From assembly GCA_963691705.1 (NCBI GenBank), contig OY829539.1, positions 56,022,327 to 56,086,326 on the forward strand: a DNA stretch of 64,000 nucleotides, given 5' to 3'. The notes under the pieces were generated by a model. That model saw only the letters and a list, made by a program, of their open reading frames with translations, did not search any database and was not told the origin of the DNA. The stretch's first letter is position 1; each line of letters opens with the position of its first letter. Made by a program: the position numbers and the translations under genes. This document shows, in pieces, positions 27,220 through 38,867 of this stretch. Origin of the DNA: Viola odorata (lineage: Eukaryota; Streptophyta; Magnoliopsida; Malpighiales; Violaceae).

Positions 27220-28362
27220 TCAGTTCGTCGACGCCCTCGTCGACCTGTCTTCGAGAAATTCCATAATCAATTCTTGTGCATCTACCAAGTCCTCTGCGCT
27301 TTCCCAACTGATTTCTTCATTGCCCAAGTCTTTCCACTTGACGAGGAATTGTCGTTGGTGGATCTGTTTCTTCACATTTTGAATTTGCCGCCTGATTGCC
27401 ACCTTGCGTTCAGCCAGGATAGCTTCAACTACCTTTACTGGTTGAGGCTGCACCTTGAACCGGACTTCAGCTCTGACTGGCTGATTTCTACTAGCATCTT
27501 CATCATCCGCGTGAAACGGTTTTAAATGGCTCACATGAAACACTGGGTGGCACTTCTTCATCCAATCTGGTGGGTCAACCCGATATGAGACTCTGCCTAT
27601 TTTCTCAATAACCGTCACGGGGCCCTCATATCGTCGTAGGAGGCGGCGATCCTGTCGTTGGAGCGCTCGAATCTGTCCTGGCATCAGTCTCACCATTACT
27701 TTATCGCCCGCTTGAAATTCGAGGGCCCTCCTCCCTTTATCCGCCCATTGTTTCATTCGGCAGGAAGCTCTCTCCAACAAGGCTTTGGCTATTTCAGCGT
27801 TCTGCTTCCATTCCTTAGCAAAGTTAAAGGCACTGGGACTCTTCCCCCGATACTCATTCACCGTGTGTGGAAACAACGGTTGTTGGCCTGTAACTAGTTC
27901 AAAAGGGCTCTTGTTAGTCGCAGAACTTTTCAAGGAATTAAAGCAGAATTGTGCCACGTCGAGGAGTTCGATCCAGTTCTTCTGATTAGCATGAACAAAA
28001 TGCCTTAGATACTCTTCTAGAATCGCATTCATTCTCTCAGTTTGCCCATCAGTCTGAGGATGGAATCCTGAAGACATATTCAGCCTAGAGCCCAGCAAGT
28101 TGAATAATTCCTTCCAAAAGGTGCCAGTGAATCGAGGGTCTCTATCGCTAATAATGCTTTCCGGGATACCCCAATACTTCACAATGTTTTTAAAGAACAA
28201 TCGCGCCGTTTCCTCTGCAGTGCAAGTCTTAGATACCGGAGCAAAAGTCGCATACTTCGAGAATCGATCTACTACCACAAAGATTCCCCACTTTTGGGAG
28301 GCAAGTAATGAAGTCCATAGATACACTCTCCCACGGCCGGTTGGGAACTGGCAATGGATCAA
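27220..28362 (-). CDS. Chromovirus integrase core and chromodomain frame
   Basis: This 380-codon frame carries the integrase catalytic core: the first Asp in [12 protein letters not shown], the second in [12 protein letters not shown] and Glu in [11 protein letters not shown] basic C-terminal region follows, then a chromodomain ([16 protein letters not shown]). It overlaps the upstream polyprotein frame over 28229-28362 and is shifted by one nucleotide relative to it. The integrase zinc finger and catalytic core therefore lie in different frames. The TGA stop at 27222-27220 overlaps the polypurine tract. The listed start is only the open-frame limit and is not a demonstrated initiation site. 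Confidence 0.85.
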   Translation of the reverse strand: MIHCQFPTGRGRVYLWTSLLASQKWGIFVVVDRFSKYATFAPVSKTCTAEETARLFFKNIVKYWGIPESIISDRDPRFTGTFWKELFNLLGSRLNMSSGFHPQTDGQTERMNAILEEYLRHFVHANQKNWIELLDVAQFCFNSLKSSATNKSPFELVTGQQPLFPHTVNEYRGKSPSAFNFAKEWKQNAEIAKALLERASCRMKQWADKGRRALEFQAGDKVMVRLMPGQIRALQRQDRRLLRRYEGPVTVIEKIGRVSYRVDPPDWMKKCHPVFHVSHLKPFHADDEDASRNQPVRAEVRFKVQPQPVKVVEAILAERKVAIRRQIQNVKKQIHQRQFLVKWKDLGNEEISWESAEDLVDAQELIMEFLEDRSTRASTN

Positions 28363-31300
28363 GTAGACCTGCAGACTTCTGTCTATCTACCTTATCCTGT
28401 TGACAAATCAAACAAGTCTTCGTAAACATGCGAACATCATCTCTCATTGCCGGCCAAAAGTAGGCTTGCCTAATAAGCGCCAAGGTTCTACGCCACCCGC
28501 AGTGTCCTGCCCATAAGGTATCATGACATTCGCGAAGCAATTTCTTCCTTAAATCCCCTCCTTTTGGCACATAGACTAACTGTCCCTTCGTCATTAACAG
28601 GTCGTCCTCCACCCAAAACCTTCGAGTTTTACCTTCTTTCACGAGTGTCAATAGCGCCTGTGCAATTGAATCTGACTTCATCTGTTCTCTAATTTCTCCT
28701 CTCAGTGGGGTACTGATTTTGCTTACACTAGCCTGAGTCATTATACGCATTGAAGCCAAGTCACTTCTCCGGCTTAAGGCATCCGCAACTTGGTTAGACT
28801 TCCCAGCCTTATGTTCGAAGTTCACATCGAACTCTGCTAAAATCTCCTGCCATCTAGCCTGCTTGGCAGTAAGCTTCGGTTGGGTGAGAAAATGACTAGT
28901 TGCCATATTATCTGTCTTCGCTATGAAGTCAGAACCCAATAGGTAGTGACGCCATTTGGTGACACAATAAATAATAGCTAGAAGCTCTTTTTCCTGCACC
29001 GTGTATCTCCTTTCCGCATCATTCAGCTTCCTACTCTCAAAAGCTACCGGGTGTTGGTTTTGGAGGAGCACCCCACCTAGCGCAAAGTCAGACGCGTCAG
29101 TTTGAACTTCATAAGGTTGTGTCGGGTCTGGGAGTGCCAAAACGGGATCTTCCATCATAGCTCGCTTGATATCTCTGAATGCCTCTTCGCACTCCATAGA
29201 CCACACCCATCTCACTCCCTTTTTCAGTAAGTTCGTAAGAGGGCTAACCCTCCTAGCATATCCCTCAATGAACCGACGATAGTAGTTGGCTAAACCCAAG
29301 AATGAACGCAGTTCTGTCAGCCCGCTCGGGGGTTGCCATTCTTGAATCGCTTGTACTTTACTCATATCCATGCGAATCCTACCCCGTTCAATGACATGAC
29401 CCAAGAAGTTAATCTTGGTTTGGGCAAAGGCGCATTTCTCCCTTTTCACGTAAAGTTGGTTCGCTTTGAGTTTGTCGAACACAAGTCTCAGGTGTTCTAA
29501 GTGGTCCTCCAAAGTGGTTGAATAAATCACAATGTCATCAATATACACGACCACAAACTTGTCCAGGTACTCTCGAAAAACCTGATTCATTAGTGTGCAG
29601 AAGGTGGCAGGGGCGTTGGTCAACCCGAAGGGCATTACTAAAAATTCAAAGGAACCATATCTCGTAACGCACGTTGTCTTAGCTTCATCACCTTCAGCTA
29701 TTCTAACTTGATAATACCCTGATCTCAAGTCTAACTTCGTGAAGAACTTCGCCCCGCTTAATTGATCAAATAGATCGGCTATCAAAGGAAGCGGATACCG
29801 ATTCTTCACCGTCACCTTATTCAACGCTCGATAATCCACACACATGCGAAGGCTACCATCGTGTTTCTTCTGGAAAAGCACCGGAGCTCCATACGGGGCC
29901 TTTGCTGGTCTAATGAACCCACCATCCAACAATTCAGCCAATTGTTTTCGTAACTCGGCCAACTCAGGAGGGGCCATCCGGTAGGCTGCCTTCGCTGGGG
30001 CTTTGGCACCGGGGATTAATTCAATCTCATGATCAATATTCCTACGCGGAGGCAAGTGTTTGGGCAACTGGTCAGGCATCACCTCTGCGTATTCCTCCAA
30101 CAGCTGACTAACTATGGGTGGGCATTCTGCCAATACACTATCATCACTCCAAGAGGCTATAGCCAAGAAGGTTGCCTCTTTTTTCTTCAAGCCGCGTTTA
30201 AGCTGCATAGCAGAGAGTAGTCTTTTCTCTCTCGTAGGACTTATCGTCACTGGGATTACCACCGGTTCTTCGCCCATCAGTAAGAGGCAACGAGCTGATG
30301 GGACAGGAACGGCTTTAGCCAAAAGAAGGAAGTCCAAGCCAAGGACTACATCAAAATCGTCGATAACGGCCACTACAAAATCTGATTTGCCCTTCCAAGA
30401 GCTCATCTGTATGTCAACGTTTTTCGCACTTCCCTCCGTCTCCCTTGCTTCCGAATTCACCGCCTTCAGTTTTCCCCCATCTGGGACAACCGTCACTCCA
30501 AGTTTTCTTGCAAAGGAGTCCGACAGGAAGCTATCGGTGGCACCCGTGTCGATAAGTGCCTCCATAGAATAGCGTCCCATTTGGACAGTCACATACATTA
30601 AGCCCTTCGCCATCTCCTGTGTGGCCAACTGCTTTTTCAAGGCCGATAAGAAACTCCTCTCTGAAGGGTGGTCCCCCTGGGTTAACGCCAACACCTTCTC
30701 AGGTTCAGGGCTCATAGATCCTCGAACTGTCTGCAGCGCGCTTAAGGCAACCTTTGTAGGGCATTCAGCCGCTTTGTGAGGACCTTCACAGATGAAACAC
30801 GCAATAGGTCGCGGGACTCTATTGCCGAACTTGTTAGGGCCTTGGAAGTTTGTTGAGTTCCTAGCTGGGAACCGATTCTCACTAGTTCCAGTACTAGGCC
30901 TAGTAAACTTGTTCGACTTAGCATCAGGACCATTAGATCCTCCAAACTTCCGTTTTGTCCCCACATCCGATCTATCCTCTACTCTCTCCGCTATTGTGAT
31001 TGCATCATTCAGGGTCTTAGGATTCTGTCGGCGGACTTCGTTCCTGGGGTAAGGCTTTAACCCCTGAGTAAAATTGAACATTCTATCGGCCTCCGCCATT
31101 TCCTTAATATCGAGCATAAGCGTGGAGTATCTATTCACATATTCTCTCATAGAGGTCGTTTGCACTAGTTCGCGCAAGCTTATACGAGCGGCATATTCCA
31201 CATCCTCTGGGCAGAACGACTTCCTTAACTCCACTTTAAACTCCTCCCACGTGACGATGCTATTGGCGCGAGTCCTCCACCATACTTTAGCATCGTCGGA

Positions 31301-32044
31301 TAGTAACATTACTACCACCGTCAGTTTCAACTCGTCTGACAGAACCTGGCACATATTGAAGTAGTTTTCTATGTCAAACAAGAAATTATCTATCTCTTTC
31401 GCACTCCTCATTCCATTATAAGGCTTTGGTTGAAAACTTTTGCACTTGTTTAGTTCGGTCATCCCCATCGCCAAAGGGCCAGGAGAATTCCTTTGCCCAA
31501 TTTCCGTAAGCTTGCCCTGTATCTCAATCAGGGAGGCGTCCAACAGTCCCACCTTCTTGTCAGTCTCACGAAACATATCCCACGCTTCTTTAAGATTATC
31601 TTGCAATTCATCCACCCTAGTACCAGTGGTGGTGAGTGCCACATTCAGTTCTCTAATGTCTGCCCTCTCTAGCAGCTCATCAAGAGTTTCATGAGGGCCA
31701 CCCTCTCTCTCTGGGGTTCGACCTTCGAAGCTTAAGAGTCTCCTTGTTAATTGTGCTTCTAGCGCCTCTACGCGTCGCACCCGTTCCGCAAAAAGGCGAA
31801 ACGTTTCCACATTCTCTTCCACCGAGAAATCATTATCGGCGCTCTCGCCTTTAAACAACTCATCGTATTGGGTCAGACGGGATTCTAGCATCTCAATGCG
31901 TTTATCCCTCTCAAGTATCTGTTCCAGTGTTACTTGTGTCTGTGAGGAGCCAATACCTAGAGTCCTCTGACTCTGTATCCACGCGTCGATCGCATCCACG
32001 CGATTCTCTAGTTCTGTGCACCTAACTTTCGAAGTCTTTGCCAT
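28229..32044 (-). CDS. Chromovirus gag-pol polyprotein (gag, PR, RT, RNase H, integrase N-terminus)
   Basis: This 1271-aa frame starts 33 bp after the 5' LTR. Domains in order: coiled-coil-rich gag with a zinc knuckle of CX2CX3HX4C form ([13 protein letters not shown], about residue 413-425), aspartic protease ([13 protein letters not shown], about 495), reverse transcriptase (YIDDIVIYS, about 835), RNase H ([12 protein letters not shown], about 980) and the integrase HHCC finger (about 1180, ending CLICQQDK). It then leaves the integrase frame and stops after about 25 unrelated residues. All catalytic motifs seen are intact. Expression of the full integrase would need a frameshift or another, intact copy. 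Confidence 0.93.
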   Translation of the reverse strand: MAKTSKVRCTELENRVDAIDAWIQSQRTLGIGSSQTQVTLEQILERDKRIEMLESRLTQYDELFKGESADNDFSVEENVETFRLFAERVRRVEALEAQLTRRLLSFEGRTPEREGGPHETLDELLERADIRELNVALTTTGTRVDELQDNLKEAWDMFRETDKKVGLLDASLIEIQGKLTEIGQRNSPGPLAMGMTELNKCKSFQPKPYNGMRSAKEIDNFLFDIENYFNMCQVLSDELKLTVVVMLLSDDAKVWWRTRANSIVTWEEFKVELRKSFCPEDVEYAARISLRELVQTTSMREYVNRYSTLMLDIKEMAEADRMFNFTQGLKPYPRNEVRRQNPKTLNDAITIAERVEDRSDVGTKRKFGGSNGPDAKSNKFTRPSTGTSENRFPARNSTNFQGPNKFGNRVPRPIACFICEGPHKAAECPTKVALSALQTVRGSMSPEPEKVLALTQGDHPSERSFLSALKKQLATQEMAKGLMYVTVQMGRYSMEALIDTGATDSFLSDSFARKLGVTVVPDGGKLKAVNSEARETEGSAKNVDIQMSSWKGKSDFVVAVIDDFDVVLGLDFLLLAKAVPVPSARCLLLMGEEPVVIPVTISPTREKRLLSAMQLKRGLKKKEATFLAIASWSDDSVLAECPPIVSQLLEEYAEVMPDQLPKHLPPRRNIDHEIELIPGAKAPAKAAYRMAPPELAELRKQLAELLDGGFIRPAKAPYGAPVLFQKKHDGSLRMCVDYRALNKVTVKNRYPLPLIADLFDQLSGAKFFTKLDLRSGYYQVRIAEGDEAKTTCVTRYGSFEFLVMPFGLTNAPATFCTLMNQVFREYLDKFVVVYIDDIVIYSTTLEDHLEHLRLVFDKLKANQLYVKREKCAFAQTKINFLGHVIERGRIRMDMSKVQAIQEWQPPSGLTELRSFLGLANYYRRFIEGYARRVSPLTNLLKKGVRWVWSMECEEAFRDIKRAMMEDPVLALPDPTQPYEVQTDASDFALGGVLLQNQHPVAFESRKLNDAERRYTVQEKELLAIIYCVTKWRHYLLGSDFIAKTDNMATSHFLTQPKLTAKQARWQEILAEFDVNFEHKAGKSNQVADALSRRSDLASMRIMTQASVSKISTPLRGEIREQMKSDSIAQALLTLVKEGKTRRFWVEDDLLMTKGQLVYVPKGGDLRKKLLRECHDTLWAGHCGWRRTLALIRQAYFWPAMRDDVRMFTKTCLICQQDKVDRQKSAGLLDPLPVPNRPWESVSMDFITCLPKVGNLCGSRSILEVCDFCSGI

Positions 32045-32076
32045 TACAAAGAAATCAAAATCGCTCCGCTACCAAC

Positions 32077-32514
32077 TGTCACGGACTAATCCTTTGGGAG
32101 CCCAAGGGATTGAGTTCGTGCGGCGTTCACGCACTCTCTCTACGGAACCAGCCTTTCTCACACACCTTAGACCTGCATCACCAGGGAACATAGGGTTAGG
32201 GCCGTAATAGGGCCATTATAGGTTATCATAGGAATAACATAAGGCAAGCACATAGACCATAGGGCATACAATCATGAAAGACATCACTTCATAGAATAAG
32301 CATACGATTACAGACAAGGGCCAAAAGGTCGCAGACAAGGGGGCCGCCCGCACAAAGGCCGACTCAAACGCCTTCCAATGAATAACCGAGCCCAAAGCAT
32401 AAAGGGACTGATTACTCACTCCCCCAACCCGATTACAAAGATTATCTGTAAGCTCTCGTTAAGGTTAAGCGGCCATGGGCGTGAACATGCCCTGGACGAG
32501 CTTAGACCTTAACA
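32077..32514 (-). repeat. 5' LTR of the chromovirus
   Basis: This is the second 438-bp LTR, which carries the element's promoter in - strand orientation. It ends 418 bp upstream of the P450-2 start codon, followed by the target duplication ATTAT at 32515-32519. Confidence 0.95.
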
Positions 32515-32931
32515 ATTATGGTCCGGTGGGGAAAAACGATTTCTTCAATTAATGAATAAGATGCTTGCCCATAATGTTGACGTTTGAGAAGTTGGATAGT
32601 TTGAATTATTAATGGATGATGATGTCCAATGAAAGTGGGCATGACATGATTTAGGCTATTATTGGATTAGTGGTCACTATCAACATTATTTTTGTTGAAA
32701 ATATGGTCAATATTAATCACCTATGAATAAACATGCTACATTATTTTTCCTGGTCAAATTAACTTAGAATGAATAATAAACAATAATGCTGGTATTATTT
32801 TCACACACAAAAAAAAACAATAATGCTATTATAACTCCATTTGTATACTATAAGTATCCTATAGATTTAGATAAAAATTAGAACACCAGAGCAATAGATT
32901 CCCTATCATCAGTTCCCGACCAGAAGTAGAA

Positions 32932-34559
32932 ATGATGTCTCCTGCGCACTTTCTCCTCTTTCTTGTTCTAGTCCCATTCATCTACATTCTACGCGCCGTC
33001 CTATCACGCGCAACCCACCGCCAAAATGGACGGACCCTGCCGCCGGGTCCTCCGCCACTTCCCATCATTGGCAATCTCCACATGTTAGGCAACCTCCCAC
33101 ACCAAACCCTCCACCGGATATCCAAACAATATGGGTCCATCATGTCCATCAAACTAGGCAACGTCCCAACTATTGTCATTTCCTCCCCCGAAGCGGCGGA
33201 GCTAGTTCTCAAGACTCACGATGCCGTTTTCGCCACCCGCCCCGTCCTGGAAGCTTCCAAATACATGTCTTACGGGACCAAAGGCATGGCTTTCACACCG
33301 TACGGTTCATACTGGAGAAATATGAAGAAGCTGTGCACCATGCACCTTTTGAACGCGTCAAAGGTAGAGTACTTTGCCAGGTCGAGGAGGGAGGAGGTGG
33401 GAGCTGCGGTGGAGGCGGTGAAGAAGGCGGCAGAGCCGAAGGAGGTGGTGGATGTGAGTCGGATAGTAGGGGGGTTGGTGGAGAAGATGACGTTTAGAAT
33501 GCTATTTGGGGCAGAGGAAGGAGTAGTGGAGATGCAGGGGTTGGTGAAAGAGCTGGTGCACTTGGCTGGTGCTTTCAATGTTGCTGATTATGTGCCTTAC
33601 CTCAGCTTTCTAGACATTCAGGTAATTCCTTACGCCACTAGGATTAGAAGATTGGTCCTAACACAATGAGCTTAAAAGAAATTAACATGTGCATGGGCTA
33701 GCTAGCTCTAATGATTCTCACAAGTTTGCAAATGCAGGGGTTGAGAAGACGTATGCTGGCATTTCGCAAATCCATGGATGAAGGGTTAGAGAGAATAATC
33801 CAAAAGCATGAACAAGCTACAGAAAAAACCAGAGAAATGGACTTTGTGGACCTGCTCCTTTCATTGATGAATTCCAGTTCCAGCCAACAGGATCAAGTGC
33901 AAGTGATCGATCGAACCAACATCAAGGCGATCCTAATAGACATGCTTGTTGGAGCATTGGACACTTCCACCACTACAATTGGGTGGACATTCTCTGAACT
34001 AATGAGACATCCTCGTGTCATGAAATTAGTTCAACAAGAGCTACAGACTGTAGTTGGCCTGCACAGGATGGTGGAGGAGACAGACCTACCAAAGCTAACC
34101 TACTTGGATATGGTGATCAAAGAAATTTTCAGGCTCCATCCAACTGCACCATTGCTCGTACCGCACGAGTCAATGGAGGAAATTGTGATCGATGGATACT
34201 TTATACCCAAGAAGTCTAGGATTATAGTAAATGTATACGCGATTGGGAGAGATTCAAATGCATGGTCAGATGATAATGTGGATGAATTCTTACCTGAAAG
34301 GTTTGCGGATAAAGATGTAGATCCACGCGGGCATGATTTCCGGCTGATCCCATTTGGTGCTGGCCGAAGAAGGTGCCCTGGAATCCAACTGGGGTTAACA
34401 TTTGTTCGACTGGGTCTAGCTCAGCTTCTGCATTGCTTTGATTGGGAACTACCGAATGGGATGCTACCTGGTGATTTGGACATGCGTGAGACATTTGGGC
34501 TGGCTGTAGAGAGAGCAACCCATCTGCTTGCTGTCCCTACATATCGCTTACTTTGTTAA
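32932..34559 (+). CDS. Cytochrome P450, CYP71 clan, CYP736A-like (P450-2)
   Basis: Exons 32932-33621 and 33738-34559 (phase-0 intron after DIQ) encode 503 aa. Visible parts: N-terminal anchor ([18 protein letters not shown]), hinge [14 protein letters not shown]-helix GALDTS with Asp305, K-helix EIFR, LPERFAD and heme loop [10 protein letters not shown] with Cys443. All residues needed for a working enzyme are present. It is probably an ER-anchored monooxygenase of specialised metabolism. The substrate is unknown. A putative TATA (CTATAAG, about 32848-32854) lies about 80 bp upstream. The chromovirus LTR ends 418 bp upstream and may have displaced distal promoter elements. Confidence 0.93.
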
Positions 34560-35088
34560 AAACAAACCGAGTTGCAGAAACAAACAAAAATGCAGTATCC
34601 GATCTGTTTCCTCTTGAAAAATGGAAAAGAAGAAAATGACTTAACGAAATTGCTGACTTTTGAGATTGCTGTTTAAATTCAGAACCAGAATCCTCAGCTC
34701 TTCAATTACTAGCGAGGCTGCATTGGAGTAGCACCAACACGAAATTGTTATTTTAAACTTTCCGTGACTACGCAACAGTTTTCTCCATTAATATGTCTAT
34801 ATGAATCATTTTTCTAGGTAATCTAATAATCCAAAAAAGAAAATCATCTCTTCCCTTTTCCCTGACAAAACAAATCTCTTGTAATTACCATTTTCCCTCC
34901 GGATTAGTTTTAAAAAATAACAACACAGTAACCCACAGCAATCCTCGTCCACTGCTTCCTCATCCACAATCTCTCGCAATGCTATTATTTTTTTTTTTAA
35001 GAAAAACAATTATGCTATTATAACTCCATTTGTATACTATAAGTATCCTATATATTTAGTTAAAAATTAGAACACCAAAGAAGTAGAA
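34560..35088. other. Spacer between the tandem P450 genes
   Basis: This stretch contains the P450-2 3' flank, a poly-T run near 34989-34999 and the duplicated promoter of P450-3 (CTATAAGTATCC from about 35037). No other gene is seen. Confidence 0.5.
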
Positions 35089-36707
35089 ATGATGTCTCCT
35101 GCGCACTTTCTCCTCTTTCTTGTTCTAGTCCCATTCATCTACATCCTACGCGCCGTCCTATCACGCGCAACCCACCGACAAAATGGACGGACCCTGCTGC
35201 CGGGTCCTCCGCCACTTCCCATCATTGGCAATCTCCACATGTTAGGCAACCTCCCACACCAAACCCTCCACCGGTTATCCAAACAATATGGGTCCATCAA
35301 ACTAGGCAACGTCCCAACTATTGTCATTTCCTCCCCTGAAGCGGCGGAGCTGGTTCTCAAGACTCACGATGCCGTTTTCGCCACCCGCCCCATCGTAGAA
35401 GCTTCCAAATACATGTCTTACGGGACGAAAGGCTTGGGTTTCACACTGTACGGTCCATACTGGAGAAATATGAAGAAGCTGTGCACCATGCACCTTTTGA
35501 ACGTGTCAAAGGTAGAGTACTTTGCTAGGTCGAGGAGGGAGGAGGTGGGAACTGCGGTGGAGGCGGTGAAGAAGGCGGCAGAGCTGAAGGAGGTGGTGGA
35601 TGTGAGTCGGATAGTAGGGGGGTTGGTGGAGAAGATGACGTTTAGAATGCCATTTGGGGCAGAGGAAGGAGTAGTGGAGATGCAGGGGTTGGTGAAAGAA
35701 GCGGCGCACTTGGCTGGTGCTTTCAATGTTGCTGATTATGTGCCTTACCTCAGCTTTCTTGACATTCAGGTAATTCCTTACACCACTAGGATTAGAAGAT
35801 TGGTCCTAACACAGTGAGCTTAAAAGAAATTAACATGTGCGTGGGCTAGCTAGCTCTAATGATTCTCACAAGTTTGCAAATGCAGGGATTGAGAAGACGT
35901 ATGCAGGCATTTCGCAAATCCGTGGATGAAAGGTTAGAGAGAATAATCCAAAAGCATGAACAAGCTGCAGAAAAAACCAAAGAAATGGACTTTGTGGACC
36001 TGCTCCTTTCATTGATGAATTCCAGTTCCAACCAACAGGATCAAGTGCAAGTGATCGATCGAAGCAACATCAAGGTGATCCTAATAGACATGCTTGTTGA
36101 AGCATTGGACACTTCCACCACTACAATTGGGTGGACATTCTCTGAACTAATGAGACATCCTCGTGTCATGAAATTAGTTCAACAAGAGCTACAGACTGTA
36201 GTTGGCCTGTACAGGATGGTGGAGGAGACAGACCTACCAAAGCTAACCTACTTGGATATGGTGATCAAAGAAATTTTCAGGCTCCATCCAACTGCACCAT
36301 TGCTCGTACCACACGAGTCAATGGAGGAAATTGTGATCGATGGATACTTTATACCCAAGAAGTCTAGGATTATAGTAAATGTATACGCGATTGGGAGAGA
36401 TTCAAATGCATGGTCAGATGATAATGTGGATGAATTCTTACCTGAAAGGTTTGCGGATAAAGATGTAGATCCACAAGGGCATGATTTCCGGTTGATCCCA
36501 TTTGGTGCTGGCCGAAGAAGGTGCCCTGGAATCCAACTGGGGTTAACATTTGTCCGACTGGGTCTAGCTCAGCTTCTGCATTGCTTTGATTGGGAACTAC
36601 CAAATGGGATGCTACCTGGTGATTTGGACATGCGTGAGACATTTGGGCTGGCTGTGGAGAGAGCAACCCATCTGCTTGCTGTCCCTACATATCGCTTACT
36701 TTGTTAA
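35089..36707 (+). CDS. Cytochrome P450, CYP71 clan, CYP736A-like (P450-3)
   Basis: Exons 35089-35769 and 35886-36707 encode 500 aa and are the tandem copy of P450-2. All canonical blocks are present, with heme Cys440. Differences from P450-2 include loss of three residues after YGSI (IMSIKL reads IKL), Leu to Pro in FRMLFGAEE, and Gly to Glu just before the I-helix ALDTS (residue 299). These sit near structural elements and might change substrate range or stability. The frame is intact, so it is listed as a gene and not a pseudogene. Confidence 0.92.
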
Positions 36708-38867
36708 AAGCAAACTTGTAATGGCAACATTGCAGAAACAAATAAAATTCTGATACAAGTGAAGCTCTCAACCAGTCAGTTTTGCTACCTTCCTATGGAG
36801 TTGCAAATCAAACTACGCAACATGACACATTTTAATTCAGGAACTACAACTTTAATACCAACCTCCCTTGTCAGGAATCTTGTCTATTCCTCATGCCAAA
36901 ATTCACACCTGCTACAAAAAGAATCAATAGCAAGAACATAAAGGAAAACCAACATGAAAAACAGAACAGGTTTCATAAGGACCCCTTCCGTCTCTGCCAT
37001 TATTCGACTGTATCAACCCGATTACAGTAGCAATCCAAGTTCAAGTGTGGTTATCCATTATTTGCAAATATTGTTACCTTACCTGATGCTCTAATAGAAC
37101 ATAGAGATGCAGAGGGCTCCCAACCATATTGGATGATGACCTGACTGACAAATCAATACCCTGCTTATTAAGATAAGAGCTTTCTCAGAGCAAGAATAAA
37201 CAAATTATGTCACTTTCTTTATTGGGATATTTAGATCAGAGTGTCAGTTTCCACAATAAGATTGAAAAACATACACAAGATCAGAGACAGTTGAGGAATA
37301 AATAAGCTAACCCGATAATCTTCACCTAAAAGGAATAAATCAAATTCATACTCACTCACACAAATCAAAACAATACTCACTCACACAAATCAAGACAATA
37401 CTCACTCACACAAATCAAGGTCTGTAAAGAAAATACTCCAGAATAATGAACAAGTAAAATCTCAAAAATAAAATACTGTATAAGTAAACCATTGATAACT
37501 CCTGCATTTCCTATACGGCACCTTCTGAGAGATTATTGTTCCAACTATGCAGCTCTAAAACTCCTACATTTTAGATCAAGCTCATCATAAACTAACCAAA
37601 GCTACCAAAATTGTTCATTGCAAGCAACATTACATGCAGACATCCTATCTGCCTTTAAGCTTAAAGAAAGCAACCATTGAGCAGCAAGCACTTTATGTGG
37701 CTCTGCAACTCCTAAATTGTAGATGGTGCTTATATCTCAAAAACAAAGGTAACAGACAGTTAATAATAGCCGCTGATATCATACAGTCCAAGTAATAGTC
37801 CTTGCCACTACACTCAGTGCATCAATGCTACCAAGAAAGCCTACAAGCACACAAAAGATTCTTAGGTAAAAACACACAGCAACTCCAAATCATACCAAAA
37901 CAAAACATCAAGCACAGCAACCAACTAAGGTTATCAAAATCTTTAACAAACCTAAGAGCCCTGAGGACTCAACGAGACAAAGGGAAGAAACAAGAAATTT
38001 TTAGCAACACTTAGTTTCCGGCAAAGCACAATGCATCAACCAATCTAAACCCAACTAACAATACGTTGACTGGATTAAGGACCTAAGAATAGTAACAATA
38101 ATCTAATTGATATAGTCTGGAAAAAATAATAAAATGAGGGACCAGTACGCGAAGGTTAATGCTACTATCAACAATATTATAGACTACAGCCAAACATTTA
38201 CCAAAGGAAGAAATGAACTGTATCCAAATGCTAAGATAAATGGTAATTGCATAAAACTCAACTCAGGGCATTACATTCGCAAAGAGCTGTGTTGTACTCC
38301 CCAGCCTTGGAGCCAATTTTTATCCGTAGCTTCTGATACTAATAATTTAGATTTCAAGTGGCCATAACACAAGGAAGATCCACATTCATATAAAGCAGTA
38401 ATATGGAGGCTTAAGCATCATCTGAATACCAAAATAGGATAAAACTGAAAGTACAGCACTATCATATAATGCAAAAGTGACAGTAAGTCGGTTTCATCAT
38501 TATAAGTTGCTAACATCAACTTATAAATCTTGTGATTAGCATCAGTAAAATAGGTCTTAAAGAAAGACCATCTATTCCCAACCTTCGGTTAGCATTATAA
38601 AAAAGTAAAGCAAAATAAATTCATAATGATATAATTATAATTCCCATGGGGCAAATTAAACAAAACTCGCCCAGAGATTGACACTTTAAATTTCAGGTAA
38701 AAGTAACGCCTTGCTTATTCCTAGTTGCTAACAACTAACTTAAAACAAGAACAATACAAAAACATCCAATTTCAGAACAAATGTCCAAAGTTCGGAGTAG
38801 TAACTCCAAGGTTGGCATACCAGTTGACAATCTCCAGTTGGTGTAGAAACAATTGGAGTGTGTGTGG
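36708..38867. other. Intergenic: P450-3 and PPR 3' flanks
   Basis: About 2.1 kb without a credible exon. Both neighbouring genes point into it (P450-3 +, PPR gene -), so it should contain both 3' UTRs. A minisatellite at 37348-37420 is the only structure noted. Confidence 0.35.
37348..37420. repeat. 25-bp minisatellite, about 2.9 copies
   Basis: The motif ctcactcacacaaatcaa recurs at 37351, 37376 and 37401 with an exact 25-bp period and an A/G change in the spacer. Confidence 0.85.

Larger units (their letters stand above)
26771..32514 (-). mobile_element. Ty3/Gypsy chromovirus LTR retrotransposon, full length
   Basis: Two 438-bp LTRs (26771-27208 and 32077-32514), identical by eye, start TG and end CA in the element's orientation. 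They are flanked by the 5-bp duplication ATTAT (26766-26770, 32515-32519). The 5' LTR is on the right. A primer-binding site like TTGGTAGCGGAGC, a variant of the initiator-Met type, follows at about 32075-32063. The polypurine tract AGTGGGGGAGAG (27220-27209) abuts the 3' LTR. The order gag, protease, RT, RNase H, integrase, chromodomain defines a chromovirus. The 5.7-kb size would suit the Reina or Galadriel lineages. LTR identity indicates recent insertion. It fills the divergent gap between P450-1 and P450-2. Confidence 0.96.
32813..36707 (+). repeat. Tandem duplication carrying P450-2 and P450-3
   Basis: Unit 1 (about 32813-34559) and unit 2 (about 35003-36707) share the proximal promoter, both exons and the 116-bp intron almost unchanged. 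ATG-to-ATG spacing is 2157 bp. Unit 2 lacks about 33 bp of leader and 9 bp of exon 1 compared with unit 1. Both leaders contain CTATAAGTATCC. The near-identical intron indicates a recent event or gene conversion. Confidence 0.9.

Noticed and set aside
33270..33578. Antisense open frames within P450-2 and P450-3 exons
   Set aside because: Mirror frames of conserved coding sequence, present in both duplicates with the same shape. No independent gene features.
37321..37420. Possible CRISPR-like spaced repeat
   Set aside because: A contiguous 25-bp minisatellite without spacers, in plant nuclear DNA.
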